In this document: positions 45,613 through 57,856 of the stretch, piece by piece
Layout: every line of letters begins with the position of its first letter
How positions within the stretch are numbered: position 1 is the first letter of the stretch
From: Taxillus chinensis
Lineage: Eukaryota > Streptophyta > Magnoliopsida > Santalales > Loranthaceae
NCBI GenBank assembly: GCA_023512835.1
Contig: CM042092.1
Span: 41,558,258 to 41,622,257 of the forward strand
Length of the DNA stretch: 64,000 nt
Direction: 5' to 3'
Notes under the pieces: model-generated
What the model saw: only the letters and a program-made list of their open reading frames with translations
The model's database searches: none
Told to the model about the DNA's origin: nothing
Program-made: the position numbers and the translations under genes

Positions 45613-47918
45613 ATGGCCGAAGAAAGCAGATGCTATTCAACACTCGCCTTAACTCCGGAGGTGCACAGGAGCCCATCCCGAATCGAAGCGGCGGTGAAAA
45701 TGTCGACCCACCACAACCTGCTGCGCCGCCGCTTCTCAACCACGGAGTTCGGGTTTACTCTAACGAAACCGCCCAAATTCACACCTGAGCTTTTCTCCCA
45801 GGTGGAAAGCTCGCATGAAGATGTTTATGGTTTGCCATGATCATCTTATGTGGCCATGTCTTCATCAGGAGATTCCAATTCCGATGACTATCGGAGAACA
45901 TGGTGTAAGGAGGCCAAAGAGCCGATCTTGAACTTACCAACGATGAAAGAGCCTGGCAGTGCGCTAGTGAAAAGGCTCGGCTTATGTTACATCGTCTTTG
46001 GATTCCGAGGCTTTCACCAGGACGTCCAGGGCCGCACGACAGCAAAAGTCGTTTGGGACAAACCGACAATCCTCTATGAGGGGAGTCGGTCCCAGGATGC
46101 AGAATGTGATCTCGTACTCTCGAGACGGAACTTTGAGAGTTTTAATCATAAACCGGGCGAATCACTTGAAAGCATCTATCGGAGATTCGGCAAGATCATA
46201 CTTGAACCGAAGACCGTCAATGAGCATTACTCTCAATCCCGGATCAATGACAAGTTCTTTCGCTCCTTGCCTGGATCGCTACTACTCCAAACAACTCCGG
46301 ATGCAATCGGACAAAAGCGCAAGTATGTTCCCCTTGAAGAACTATATGGAGAGCTGCGGACTCACGAAGTCGGGTTTAAGTACTCTGACAGAGATGAGAA
46401 AATAGCTCGGAAAGAAAAGGGGGTAGCTCTCAAAGCTACGGAATGTCTAAACATACCGAGGAATGATGATACGGACGTATCCGACAATTCGATTTCGACG
46501 AGGAAGAGGAGATAGCCCTTCTTGTCAAATCCTTTGAGCGATTCCTACGGAAAAGCGAGAAAAGGGATCGAAGACGCTCATCATCATCGTTCCAACGGAA
46601 GGAGCGACAGGAGTCCGGTTCCCAGGAATGTTTCAACTGTGGGAAAACCGGTCCCTGGGCCAAGGAATGCGAGTCCAAAGCAAAGGTGGCCGAGAAAAGT
46701 GACAAGGTAAATCCTCGCCGCTCCACCTCGGATAACAGCAAGAGCAAGAGAAAGGCGCTCGTGACAAAATACATGAGTGGCTCGGAAGAAGAGGAGGAAT
46801 CCTCGGATGATGAGCCGACCATTAAGCCGAACGTCCGCCTCATGGCAAATGCCGAGGTACCTTCTATCTCGAGCTCCTGAGTAAATTAGAATCTCTTACT
46901 ATTGCATGTGATCATGAAAAGAATGAGAGACTAATAATTACTCAAATGTACAAAGATATGGAAAGTCGAATAAACGTCTCGAATTTACTATTAATAGACT
47001 CAAAAAGGACGTCGCCGACTTCAGAGGAAAGGAAGCTTGGTATCATGATCTAAGAGCTGAAAATCATTTGTTAAATACCAATCTTTCAGGCCTAAAAGTT
47101 ATAGTGAAAAGACTCGAAAATGAACTGGAACAGGAAAAGGAAATAAATCGTAAGTGGCTAAAATCCGGGGAAATAGCCTCTACCCTTAGGGACCGACCCT
47201 GACGACATTCGAGTCAAACCAGGCCTAGGTTCTGAACCATCAACCTCCATAGCTCAAGCTACCGAGTGTCCTCCGGATTTCACTCCTAAACTAACCAACT
47301 TATATCCTGTTAGTACATCTAAACCGTTGGATGGTTTCATTTCAGGTGGCACCATAGTATATGATTGTGGAAGCAGGTCGTTACTACACTTCCCGAAGCA
47401 AGAAGCACCCGTAACTAAAGATGAAGGGAAGGCTGCTGCAGTTAAAGCCAAAACCGTAGCACCCAAAAAGAAAGACAAGGCTAAAGGCCGACGCATTTAG
47501 GGCCAAGAGCGCGTCACCCAAACGTAATGGATTAGGCCACAGGGAACGAGTAGAAAAAGCTGTAAAATCTAAGAGACCTGTATCCCCTGTTTGTACTTCA
47601 CATTATAGTGTCTGTTCCATCCGTAGGGAAATGGGTCATTATCACTATGAATGTTGGAGTCTATCCGATAGCTGGCTTTGTAATCAATTTCAATCAAATA
47701 AAGATCAGTTTAATAAAAGGGGTTCTTCGAGCAAAACAAGATCTAAATCTAAAAGGAGTGTCTCTCCCAAGAAAACCCAAACAAAAGAAGAAGCCGAAAC
47801 TAACAAGTTAATGTCAACGTGGAAAGCTAAGAGTCCTAACAAAATTAAATCCGTAAATGTTGACAATATCTGCTCTCACTCTAACCGCCCGAAACAAGTT
47901 TGGGCACCAAAAGTGTAA
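45613..47918 (+). pseudogene. gag of Copia element 2
   Basis: A likely start is the ATG at 45613 (MAEESRCYSTLALTP). The gag core is at 45850-46515: KPGESLESIYRRFGKIILEP and the stretch around LEELYGELRTHEVG. A frameshift near 46495 moves to DEEEEIALLVKSFERFLRKS and the knuckle CFNCGKTGPWAKEC (46629-46670), in which the His of CCHC has become Pro. A coiled-coil-like stretch with several stops (46880-47190) follows. A second knuckle-like CSIRREMGHYHYEC (about 47610) has lost its second Cys. A basic tail ends KQVWAPKV at 47918. It would have formed the particle; it cannot now. Confidence 0.8.
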
Positions 47919-47959
47919 ACTGTTGTCTTTCAGGAGCATCTCCTGGAATGAATTGCCAG

Positions 47960-50900
47960 GATCACTTGAAGTTAAAGATCAATCAAAGCAAGTGGATCCT
48001 TGATAGTGGATGCTCCTGGACATATGACGGGTGACCAGACTCGCTTGTAGAAGTTAATGATAAACAAGGTCCATCCGTTTCATATGGCGACAACAACAAA
48101 GGTAAGACTATCGGGTATGGCACTTTAACTAACGGCTGTGTATCAATCACTAAAGTTGCACTAGTCGAAGGTTTAAAGCATAATTTGCTAAGTGTCGATA
48201 AACTATGTGACAAAGGATTTCTTGTTTCCTTTTTGTCCAACACCTGACAAGAAGAGAAAACTTATCCAGGAGATGTTAAGTTATCCGGATCAAGAGATGG
48301 GGACATATATTCAGGTGGTCTTAAGAAATAATTCTTCGACCCCGTATGCTTCCTCACGAAAGCAACGAGATGAAGATAGTTGGTTATGGCACAAGCGATG
48401 CGCACATTTAAATTTTAAGACTTTGTCTAAATTGGCGTCACTTGATCTTGTCACCTGGTCTACCCAAACTCAAGTTCTCCAGAGACACTCTCTGTCGAGA
48501 ATGCCAACTTGGTAAACAGACCAAACACGGCTTTAAGAGCAAATCGGTTAACTCAATAATTGCTCCTCTGCAACTTCTTCATATGGACCTATGTGGTCCT
48601 ATATCTGTTTTATCACTAGCTGGTGCGAGATATACTCTTGTGGTTATCGATGATTACACCAGATACACATGGGTGATGTTCCTGAAATCAAAGGATCAAA
48701 CTTTTGAACATCTTGTAGATCTCTTCAACTGGATAAGCAACTCACAAGGACCGAGCATTAAATGCATCAGGAGTGATCATGGTACAGAATTTGACTTTTC
48801 AGAAATGAGATCATATTGTTCGAAACAGGGCATACAAGATGACTTCTCTGCTCCCAGAACCCCACAACAAAATGGGGTAGGCGAGCGCAAGAATCGAACT
48901 TTAGTTGAAGCTGGTAGATCCATGTTAGCAGGGGCAATGCTTCCTCTCGCCTATGGGTGAAGTCGTGTCCATCGCCTGCTATGTTCGAAACGGAACTCTA
49001 ATAAATAAATCTACCATGAAAACACCCTATGAGATGTGGAGAGGACGAAAACCTTCAATTTCACATTTCGAGCCTTTGGGTGTACTTGCTATATCTCGAT
49101 AAATGGCAAAGAGACCCGGAATAAATTTGAACCAAAATCTGATGATGGGATTTTTGTCGGGTACTCACTTCATAGCAAGGCTTATCGGGTCTTCAATAGA
49201 AAACTTTTTAAAGTTGAAGAATCTATCCATGTAACCTTTGATGAAACTAATCTTGTTTGGTCAAAAGTCGGTCCTTCAAATTCCACTATGCAGGTCATGG
49301 ACAGCAACGTCGATTACTCGAAGTTTATGAATATTCCTGCTACACATCCTGACCGGTATCCTGACCAACCACGTGGCATCAGCGAAACACAACGAAATTC
49401 TATGGATGATGCTACGGATGACTCGACTCCGGACTACCATTTAGCTCCTGGACAAACTCCTACGGATACACAAAATTCCGGAGCACTTTCAAGTCCGTCC
49501 GGACTAGTTAACACTGGAAGAAATAGTGTTGAAGAACCAACTAGTTCATCCGTACCTCTAAATACGGAAACATCTACTCCGGACGAAGCTCAACCAGTCG
49601 ATGCAACTGAACCACCCAATCTGGAAGAGCTTCAAATTGTTCAAGATCAACCAACACACGCACGGAATTATAGATGGACCCGAAACCATCCCTCGGATCA
49701 AGTGATTGGTGATCCTACTGTTGGTGTAAGAACAAGAGCAGCCACCTCTAACATGAGTCTTTACTCATGCTTTCTATCTCAAATAGAACCAAAGGTGGTA
49801 GATGAAGCTCTTCAAGATTCAAACTGGATAGAGGCCATGCAAGAAGAGCTGAATCAATTTAAGAGAAATAATGTGTGGACCTTAGTACCAAGGCCTAAGT
49901 CTCAGCAAGTCATTGGCGTTAAATGGGTGTTCGGAACAAGCTTGATACGGATGGAATAGTAATCCGGAACAAAGCCAGGACTGGTAGCCAAAGGATATCG
50001 TCAAGAAGAAGGAATAGATTATGATGAAACCTTTGCTCCGGTCGCAAGACTTGAGGCAATCCGAATGTTTCTGGCGTATGCTTCATATGAAAACTTCATA
50101 GTTTATCAAATGGACGTCAAGAGCGCATTCCTGAATGGAGACCTTCAAGAGGAGGTGTATGTTGAACAACCTCCCGGCTTCATTGAACCTAAGGCAGGAC
50201 ATCTTGTCTACAAACTTGAAAGCTCTATATGGTTTGAAGCAAGCTCCAAGAGCCTGGTACGACACCTCGTCGAATTCCTACTTGCTCATAACTTCCAAAA
50301 AGGGAAGATAGACACCACCCTATTTCTACGACAAGAGAAAGGACACACTCGATCGTACAAATATACGTGGACGATATCATTTTCGGATCAACGAATCCGA
50401 AGCTTTGTGAAGAGTTTGCTAAGTTGATGACAGGCAAGTTTGAAATGAGCATGATGGGAGAACTGTCCTACTTCCTTGGAATTGAAGTCAAACAATTAAA
50501 GGAAGGAATCTTTATCAATCAGGCTAAGTACACTCGCGATCTTATTAAGAAGTTTGGTATGGAAGGTTCATCTCCCGTCAAAACTCCAAGGCCTGTCGGT
50601 GCCAAGTTAGATCCGGATGTGGACGGCATATCGATAAATGTGATCGACTACGAGAGGATGATCGGATCCTTGCTTTATCTTACAACAAGTCGCCCGGACA
50701 TTATGTTTGTAACTTGCATTTGTGCTCGATATCAGGCAAATCCCAAGGAGTCACATATGCTTCATGTAAAACGGATATTAAGGTATCTCAAAGGGACGAT
50801 GAATTTGGGCCTCGGTACCCAAAGGAGTCCAACTTCACCTTATCCGGGTACTCGATGCCGACTTCTGGATGTCGCATCGACAGGAAAAGCACAAGCGGTA

Positions 50901-51280
50901 CGTGTCGGTTTCTTGGAAATAGATTGATCTCATGGTTCAGAAGAAGCGAATTCCGTATCAACTTCTACTGCCGAGGCGGAATATATAGTCCTGGAAGTTC
51001 GTCGCGACGACTACTTTGGATGCAAAGTCAACTTACCGACTACGGATTCACCATGTCCTCTATTCCACTTTCCTGTGACAACACTAGTGCAATTGCCATC
51101 AGCAACAATCCTGTCATGCATCCTAAGACGAAGCACATTGAGGTCCGATATCACTTCATACGCGATCATGTTCTCAAAAACCATATTTCACTGGAACATG
51201 TTGCCACCGAAGATCAATTAGCAGACATATTTACAAAGCCCCTACCTGATGCGAGGTTTTCGAACTACTCTTCCGACTAG
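47960..51280 (+). pseudogene. pol of Copia element 2 (protease, integrase, reverse transcriptase, RNase H)
   Basis: Protease WILDSGCS (DSG at 48002-48010), with a frameshift right after. Integrase zinc domain LWHKRCAHLN to CRECQLGK (48395-48515), then the core with HMDLCGP, CIRSDHGTEF and QQNGVGERKN (DDE retained). A stop at 48958 and frameshifts follow. Then AFGCTCYI (about 49070) and the reverse transcriptase: [20 protein letters not shown] (50110-50169), YVDD at 50364-50375, and GSLLYLTTSRPDIMFVTCIC (about 50667). RNase H is scattered over two frames (IDRKSTSGTCRFLGN, KHIEVRYHFIRDHV, DQLADIFTKPL) to 51280. Order integrase before reverse transcriptase marks Copia. Confidence 0.9.
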
Positions 51281-52976
51281 GTATGCTCGACTTCTCTGCA
51301 TAGTTTCTCATTTGAATTACACAACAAGATATTTACTCACAGACCATGCATTATATGTTTCCTGAAAGTAGTAAAAACTCTCTGCTGTATTGCTTGATCA
51401 TACTTCTTGTTCAACGGTTTCATGCTTCTGATATTAATCTCAACCTCATTATGGGAGGATGCTTGCGTTTCCCGACTGAAGTCGTTTAAAGCTAACATAA
51501 TTACAGATTATATGATTTACCTCAGTCGGATTCATGATCTTCACATCCATTAATCACCACATAACCAAAGCATGCTCATTTAGATTACTCCATTAACGTG
51601 CATAGTTGAAGTAGTGAAATGGGCTAGCTTGGAATGCCTGGTGGATGAATACACAAACGCATTCTGATCAGCTTCTGAAGTATAGTTTTCTAATAAGATA
51701 GACAGTGCTGAACTACAAATTGGAACGGTCAACCGAGAGGATTGCACAATCTACGGGGGAGAAAATGCTTTATATTTTATTCAGTAATACCCCCGTATAT
51801 GTCTCATGACCTTTTGCCTTGACTGTCTATCCGAGGGGGAGCTTTTCATTGAGAGGATTAAATGATCTACGGGGGAGCAGCAATGAACCCCTAATATGTC
51901 TCGGATTCTCCCTCCTCTACGCTGTTACTTGGGATCGACTGGACATCTTGTTTTAAATCGGAAAAGTGGCATGTGTGGATGTATTTTCTTTCTTCAACCA
52001 TGCATTTTAATCGACTAATCATCTGCATTCTTTTGACATGTGTTCACCTTATCATTTCACACTCATGAATCCTAATGAAGCCAAATCATATGATCTTTAA
52101 TTAATCTTAGCTACGGTTGTTCGGCAAGACGGTTTCGCTATGTTGACCTATATGAACCTGTGTATTGCTATCCGACATATGCCCTGACTCAGTAATATTG
52201 ATCACTTTCACATTGCGTACGTCTACTACATTCCTTGCCATGCATGAGTTCTGTTTCTTATTAGTTCGGATTATGTTGCTTTTCCCTGATTATCTTCTCT
52301 AATCCGTACTAATCCTTGCCTGTTCGGCTTTTGTATTTTCCGTATATCTTTATTTAGCTACAGGTTCAGATTTTCTTTGCAACCATATTGATAAATCCAG
52401 TCCATAGTCTCGGATTTGAAGTGTTGTGGTACTTCTCTTCTCTTCGACTTATTGATCGCAAAGGAATCTACTCTACATTCTCACCAAACTCGTTTATGAC
52501 GGACAAGGTCTATTATTCATCCGGATACTCTTTCCCGAATATTATTAACTCCTGGATGAGTGTCGGCTCTTTCCTCCTGGACTCCGACTTTGTTCAATTG
52601 TGACAATCCACGTATACTCATATGTCGCATGCTTTTGAGGAGGAATAATGATGATTCATTAAATGCCTATCTCGGGTTGCACATACACTTCTCCTGGATG
52701 GCAACCAGTGTAATCTCTACTTGGTCATGAGGTCTCCACGACATCGTTTTATTCGGAGACGCCTCGATATCCAGGACAAATGACATCGGCATGTCGCGCG
52801 GGTCCCCACCTCACTCCCACATTCCTAGACCCGCCGACATTTGCGGACTCGGTCTTATATGTTCGATCATTCCTGCGAAGCACGAGTATTGCTCATTTCA
52901 AATCCCTAACCCTCTCGTTGCTCCTTCTACCTGTCAAGACCTCACCTTTCCTCTTTTCCTTCCCATCAAATCTGCC
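51281..52976 (+). other. Spacer between pol and third ORF, with three internal purine tracts
   Basis: No convincing gene. Three PPT-like runs occur: ctacgggggagaaaa (51751-51765), ccgagggggagc (51831-51842) and ctacgggggagcagc (51868-51882). The first and third sit in a ~27-bp repeated context that starts gagaggatt. Multiple polypurine tracts after pol are a known Sirevirus trait. The open frame 52388-52603 has no recognised domain. Confidence 0.65.
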
Positions 52977-55735
52977 ATGGCACCCCAGAATCTTTCTTTC
53001 CGGCGTTACTCCTGGCCATCTAGTTGATTGGAATGCTGTTTCGATCCTCCGGATTGGTTTCTCCAGCTTCGCCCTCTTCTTGAAGCCTCGCACATACTCA
53101 ACCTGGTCTCCAATCCCATCGATCTTCTTATCGATGACATTCTTGAGTATTACCAACGGATTCGCCGCACCAAAGATTCCATAACCTCTTATGTCCGCGG
53201 TGAATCCATCGTCATCACTCCGGCCGTTCTCCGCGCCGCTCTTCACCTTCCTCTTGGTGAACCACAACGTCCGGATGCCGAACCGATGGCGGCTTCTATG
53301 GGGTGCACGATCAAAGGAAAGGAATACAAGGTGAAATCCTTCCAGGGTCGCTATCGATGTATGGCGACTATTCTAAGTCGATGCCTACCTGGCTCGCACA
53401 TCCGCCCTGGACTCGGTTCCGTACGATCTTCTACGGCCATGTACGGCGTCTTTGAAGGTCTTCCAATGGATTGGGGGATGTTCTTATTTCGTTTGCTACT
53501 GGAATGGTCACAAAAACCATTCCTTCGGGCGCATCCTCGGCCTGGTCTTCCGGCATCTTCGTCCGGACCATTTCGCCCAAGTTGATGGTGTCTCGTTTCC
53601 CTCGGCTCTTTACCTTCGTCATCTTACGCCGGACGGGAGCATAACCGCTCGCAGACCCAATGTAGCACTCCGCGTTCTCCCTGCCCCCGAACAACAAGGC
53701 GGCTCGGTGGTGACCCCTCCGACGCCCAAGCCCACGAGGTCGGTTCGCACACCGATCCTCCCGGATTTGGTCCGTTCTTCGCGCCCTCCCACTCACGGGC
53801 CTCCCGGCCAAGCATCCGTGCTTGAACCGTCCGAGGTTGCGGGGCCCTCTCGGCGCGATGCGTCTAAAGCCGTTTCCTCTGCCCCCTCGCTGCTGGTGTC
53901 CCCACTCCCTCCACCTCCACTATAGCCGATGCGGTTGATACCTGGTTGCCGTCGCCACCGCCGATGTCCCGGCTGCTTCTCCGGGAAGCCCCCTTGCCTC
54001 CTCTACCTCAACCCCGAGATTACCTTGACCATCTCTCCGCCGTCACCTTAACGGACCTCTGGCTCCGTTTCAGCCTAGCCCACACCTCTTCCATTCCTGA
54101 CACCGATCTCCTGGGTGTTTTACACCCGTAATACCCAATCCCCGGAGACTATGATCATCCGGAATCGGACCACGGCTTTCTTACGCCGGCCGCCATTCCC
54201 GATGTGTCATTCCCTACACCCTCCGGCCCGGTCCCTGCTACCCGAAGTCCTTCTACCGCTAAGGCTGGACCCTCTTCTCCTGCCGCCGCGATTCCTGTGG
54301 TTGACTTGTCTGGTCAAAGCGGGTCTCTTGCTCCGGATGCCTCCAATGCTCCGGATGCCTCCGAAGCTCCGGATGCCTCGATGCTCCGGATGCTCCTGCT
54401 GCTCTCGCTACTCCTGCGGACTCCTCGCCCACCGCACTCCCGCTCCCTGTTCATGCGGGGGAGTCCTCCAAAGCTCCCGAGTTAGCACTTGGGCGTGCCT
54501 CGTTTGGCACGGTCCACTCCGATGCCGTGCTTTCCGCTCACTGGACCGCCATGCCCACGCTCATAGTGCCCAAATTTCCGCCATCGTCGCCAAAGTTGAT
54601 GCCCTCGGCGCCCAACTACTCTCCGCCCTCACCGACTCCTCTACTTCCATTGAGCGGAAGATGGATCTTGTCGCCACCTCCGTTCATTCACTATCTACTT
54701 CCTTCGCGGATCGGCGCATACGATGGCTCGTCCTCCCGTTGCTTCCCGGCGATCTCGCCAAACCAGGGGAGAAAGTGTCATCCGATCCGTCTACTCCTTC
54801 GCCCCACAACCATCTTCCCGGACCGAGAAGCGGCCCGCCACTTCGGTGCTTCAGGGAGTTCAAATTCCCAAACGAAGCCGCTTCTCTCAACCAAGCTCCT
54901 CTATCGCACCTCGAGCTCCTCCTCCATCCTCCTCATCCTGAGTGATACCTTCCTCCCATCCTATGCGGAGTTTGACCCGTCCGATGCGGATGGAAGCTTG
55001 CGCAAGGCAATGAAAGCCTATCGTTGCGTCTTCGTCGAGAGAAGATGTCTTTTCGAAATGTATCCTTTCTCTCCGGCCGACATTCGGACTCTTTGTTCGG
55101 AGAAAGGACTCTTTACTACGAAGACATTGACAACTTCTCGAGGGTCGCTAAGATGGAGATGAGGTCGTTTCCATCTCTTTACGAAGATGGGCACTTGTTT
55201 GAAGTTCCGCCATGTTGGAATGAGGGCTATCTTCCCAGGTGTGGAGTTAATTCAGACTTACATTGACGGAACTGTTGAGGATAGCAAGCCATGGAAAACT
55301 CTCTCAACCATCCTCATTCCATACCTGGATCATGTCGCCACACTTCATGATGGTCGTCTTCATGATTCGGTCCAAGCGAGATGATTCTCATCGATTCTCA
55401 TCAGGTTGTGGAGCACTTCGTTAGGAAGAATCAATGGGAACCTCTGTGTCTCGGACTAACCGAGCCGTGAAGAAAGCCGGATTATATGAAGAGTTGGGTA
55501 TCACACCCCTGCGTTCAACCGAGAAACTCAAGGCGACATTCGGGGCAAGAAGCAAGTGCCACAACAACCGGATGGAGATAGCCGCGGAGCCTTTGTTTGT
55601 CATTTCATCAAATCGTTCTTAATTGTGGACAAACATTGGAGCCAACACTCCACCTTTACGATGCAGCAAACAATGGAGCTAAGAGAGAAGGCAGCAACTA
55701 TGATCTTCAAGTATAGTAAGCCTTATGTACCTTAG
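52977..55735 (+). pseudogene. Third ORF of Copia element 2: plant transposon-protein-like domain plus Ulp1-like protease
   Basis: From the ATG at 52977 (MAPQNLSFRRYSW), with a stop just before 53028, the reading includes DDILEYYQRI, VRGESIVITPAVLRAALHLP (53190-53249) and MDWGMFLFRLLLEW; another frame continues HSFGRILGLVFRHLRPDHF (about 53518-53574). These resemble the 'putative plant transposon protein' domain. A Pro/Ser/Ala-rich linker and a helical segment follow (54480-54710). The protease part has LFGERTLYY-like sequence, IDGTVEDSKPW (55262-), PHFMMVVF, ILIDSHQVVEHF and QQPDGDSRGAFVCH. The Cys expected before GAFVC reads Arg (cgc, 55583-55585; copy 1 has tgc). Several frameshifts are needed. 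Confidence 0.65.
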
Positions 55736-55865
55736 TGAAAAATCAGTATTAAGGCTGATTTGTATTTTGTTGCTGATTAATGAAATTGGTTGTGTTGCGC
55801 ATTCGTATGATATTCTTTTGCATCGCTTACCAGGATCGGATTACAAAGGGTTTGGGCATATCCAT

Positions 55866-55878
55866 AATTGGGGGAGAT
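55866..55878 (+). other. Polypurine tract of Copia element 2
   Basis: aattgggggagat immediately before the LTR start TGTTGG; primes plus-strand synthesis. Confidence 0.9.
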
Positions 55879-57128
55879 TGTTGGATCAAACCCAGAATTT
55901 GGATAATGCTGATAAAGCCTTATGTAATTTGATCTGAGATCTTTTGTGTTTATTTGATCATTGCAGAAGGTATGTCACTAATCCAAAGGTGCACTCGTGA
56001 GAGCAAAGCTAAGGACAGGATACATAATCCTGATCCGGACAAGAGTTAGTGTCGTCAAACACTTGGTAAATAACCAAGTAACAAATACATACGGAATAAG
56101 GAACAATCCTACGGACTAAGAACTTAAAGGATAAGTGCGGAGTAAGGAAAATAAGTGCGGAGTAAGGAAAATAGATGCGGAGTAAAGAAAATAGATGCGG
56201 AGTAAAGAAACCAGATGCGGAGTAAGGAATCCGGACTTATTACTCGCCCGGAGTAAGGAACTTACATACGGAGTAAGGAACTTACATACGGAGTAAGGAA
56301 CTTACACACGGAGTAAGGAACTTACACACGGAGTAAGGAACTTACACACGGAGTAAGGAATTTACACACGGAGTAAGGAACTTACATACGGAGTAAGGAA
56401 CTTACATGCGGAGTAAGGAACTTACATGCGGAGTAAGGAACCTACATGCGGAGTGAGGAACTTACATGCAGAGTGAGGAACTTACATGCGGAGTAAGGCT
56501 CCGAGCTTCATTAACTACGGAGTAAGGAAAATTACACCGGACCAAGAAGACACTGCTCCAACAAAACCGCATTTAAAGTTATCAGCTCGTGCTGTCCCGA
56601 TGTAAGACGAATGCATTTAGATCAAGAAGAATCTTACACGTGGATCATCCGGATATGTGGACACAACCTTAATTGTATCTCGGAACTCACAAAGACACTT
56701 ATACTCTTCAAATCCAAGATCTTGAGCTCCACAATCCGCAGCAGTCAAGGCAGACAGATTACCGAGGGATAATTAGTGCGGAACGCATTCCGGAACTTCA
56801 AGTTCCAAGGTTGTCTCTTAGGAATGTTTTGTATAAATATTCATACTTATACTTCATATAAAAGAGAGCTTAAGTGAAAACAAAAAAAAAAAAAAGGTAC
56901 TTGGCTAGCTTGTGAGTTCATTGTTGTAAACAAAGTGTAAGAGAGTGTTTGCTTCTATTTTTGTTGTAATCACCTTGTGATAATAAAACAAAATACTTCC
57001 ACTATCTGGTTATCTTCTGCAGTGATTCTATCACTTAAACTAGATAAGTCTTTGTGTCTTGAGAGAAAAGAAAGAGTTTGAATAAGAGCCTATTCACCCC
57101 CCCCCCTTTAGGCTCCAAGGGACCATCA
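55879..57128 (+). repeat. 3' LTR of Copia element 2
   Basis: 1250 bp, TGTTGGATCAAACCC to GGGACCATCA, nearly the same as the 5' LTR. The tandem array is at 56150-56500. The C-tract before the end is shorter than in the 5' copy. Confidence 0.93.
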
Positions 57129-57856
57129 AACTTGCTGAGCTATTCCCTTTTGTGCTTGATAGGAGTGGTAGGCAGGGAGTCAAAGATGACGATCTGTTGG
57201 TTGCGGAGGTCGATCTATAGTAGGAACCAATGAGGAGATTTGGTTAAGAAAGGAATAAGTACAAGATCGACCTCACTCCATGGGCGGAAGGAGCGTCCAT
57301 ATCTGCGGCCGTCAATAAATTCCACCAAGGTGGCATCATCATACAGTTGGTCCTACACAACTGGCGCACAGATCTCCATCCGGGTGTTGTAGTGCACATT
57401 GAGAGGTAGTTTGGCCAGATATGATTTCATGGCGAAGATGAACTAATAATCTCTATAAAGTCCATCTCGCGCTCAGCCATGAGAAGTTCTCCAAGATTTG
57501 GGCCAGTGAATGGAACTTCGTACCCACATGTGTGCGCAGTGGCATCACCAGCCACATAGGCATTAAACTCCTTGAGGATTGCTGGATTGACACCGATAGT
57601 TACCTTTGGCAGCGGTTGAGCAATAGGAGCCGGTGAAGGTTTAGTTGGGGAAGGAGGCATGGTAGTGTCAGTTGGTGGCGGTTGAGAGGAAGAGCCAAGT
57701 TGAGATGACGGACCGGAAGGATGAGGAGCAGTGGGTCGCTTCTTCATGCGCACACCAATAGGCATGTCATCATCAGAATCTGAAGGAATAGGTGCCTTGG
57801 ACGTGTGCTTCCTCCCCCTTGCGTAAGTGGTAGTGGCAGCTAGAGTAGACCCTGCA
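57129..57856 (-). pseudogene. Third ORF of the minus-strand Copia element, part 2: linker and protease His/Asp part
   Basis: On the minus strand, immediately after the solo LTR, the frame reads STLAATTTYARGRKHTSKAP, then a basic and Pro/Ser/Thr-rich linker (57765-57580). Then KEFNAYVAGD and, beyond 57430, EFIDGRRYGRSFRPWSEVDL, VLIPFLTKSPHWFLL, a stop, then IDLRNQQIVIFDSLP. His (57230-57232) and Asp (57179-57181) fit the Ulp1/C48 catalytic positions. Two or three in-frame stops are present. The Copia element 2 insertion at AACTT separates this from the Cys part at 43984-44298. Confidence 0.65.

Larger units (their letters stand above)
44299..57128 (+). mobile_element. Sirevirus-like Copia element 2, complete with LTRs, 12.8 kb
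   Basis: Two closely matching LTRs (44299-45551 and 55879-57128), target duplication AACTT (44294-44298 and 57129-57133), an iMet-type primer site, gag with a zinc knuckle, pol in Copia order (protease, integrase, reverse transcriptase, RNase H), internal purine tracts, a third ORF and a polypurine tract. Length, the long tail after pol and multiple purine tracts are features known for Sireviruses. It is inserted in the protease-like gene of the minus-strand Copia element. All ORFs carry frameshifts or stops. Confidence 0.9.
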
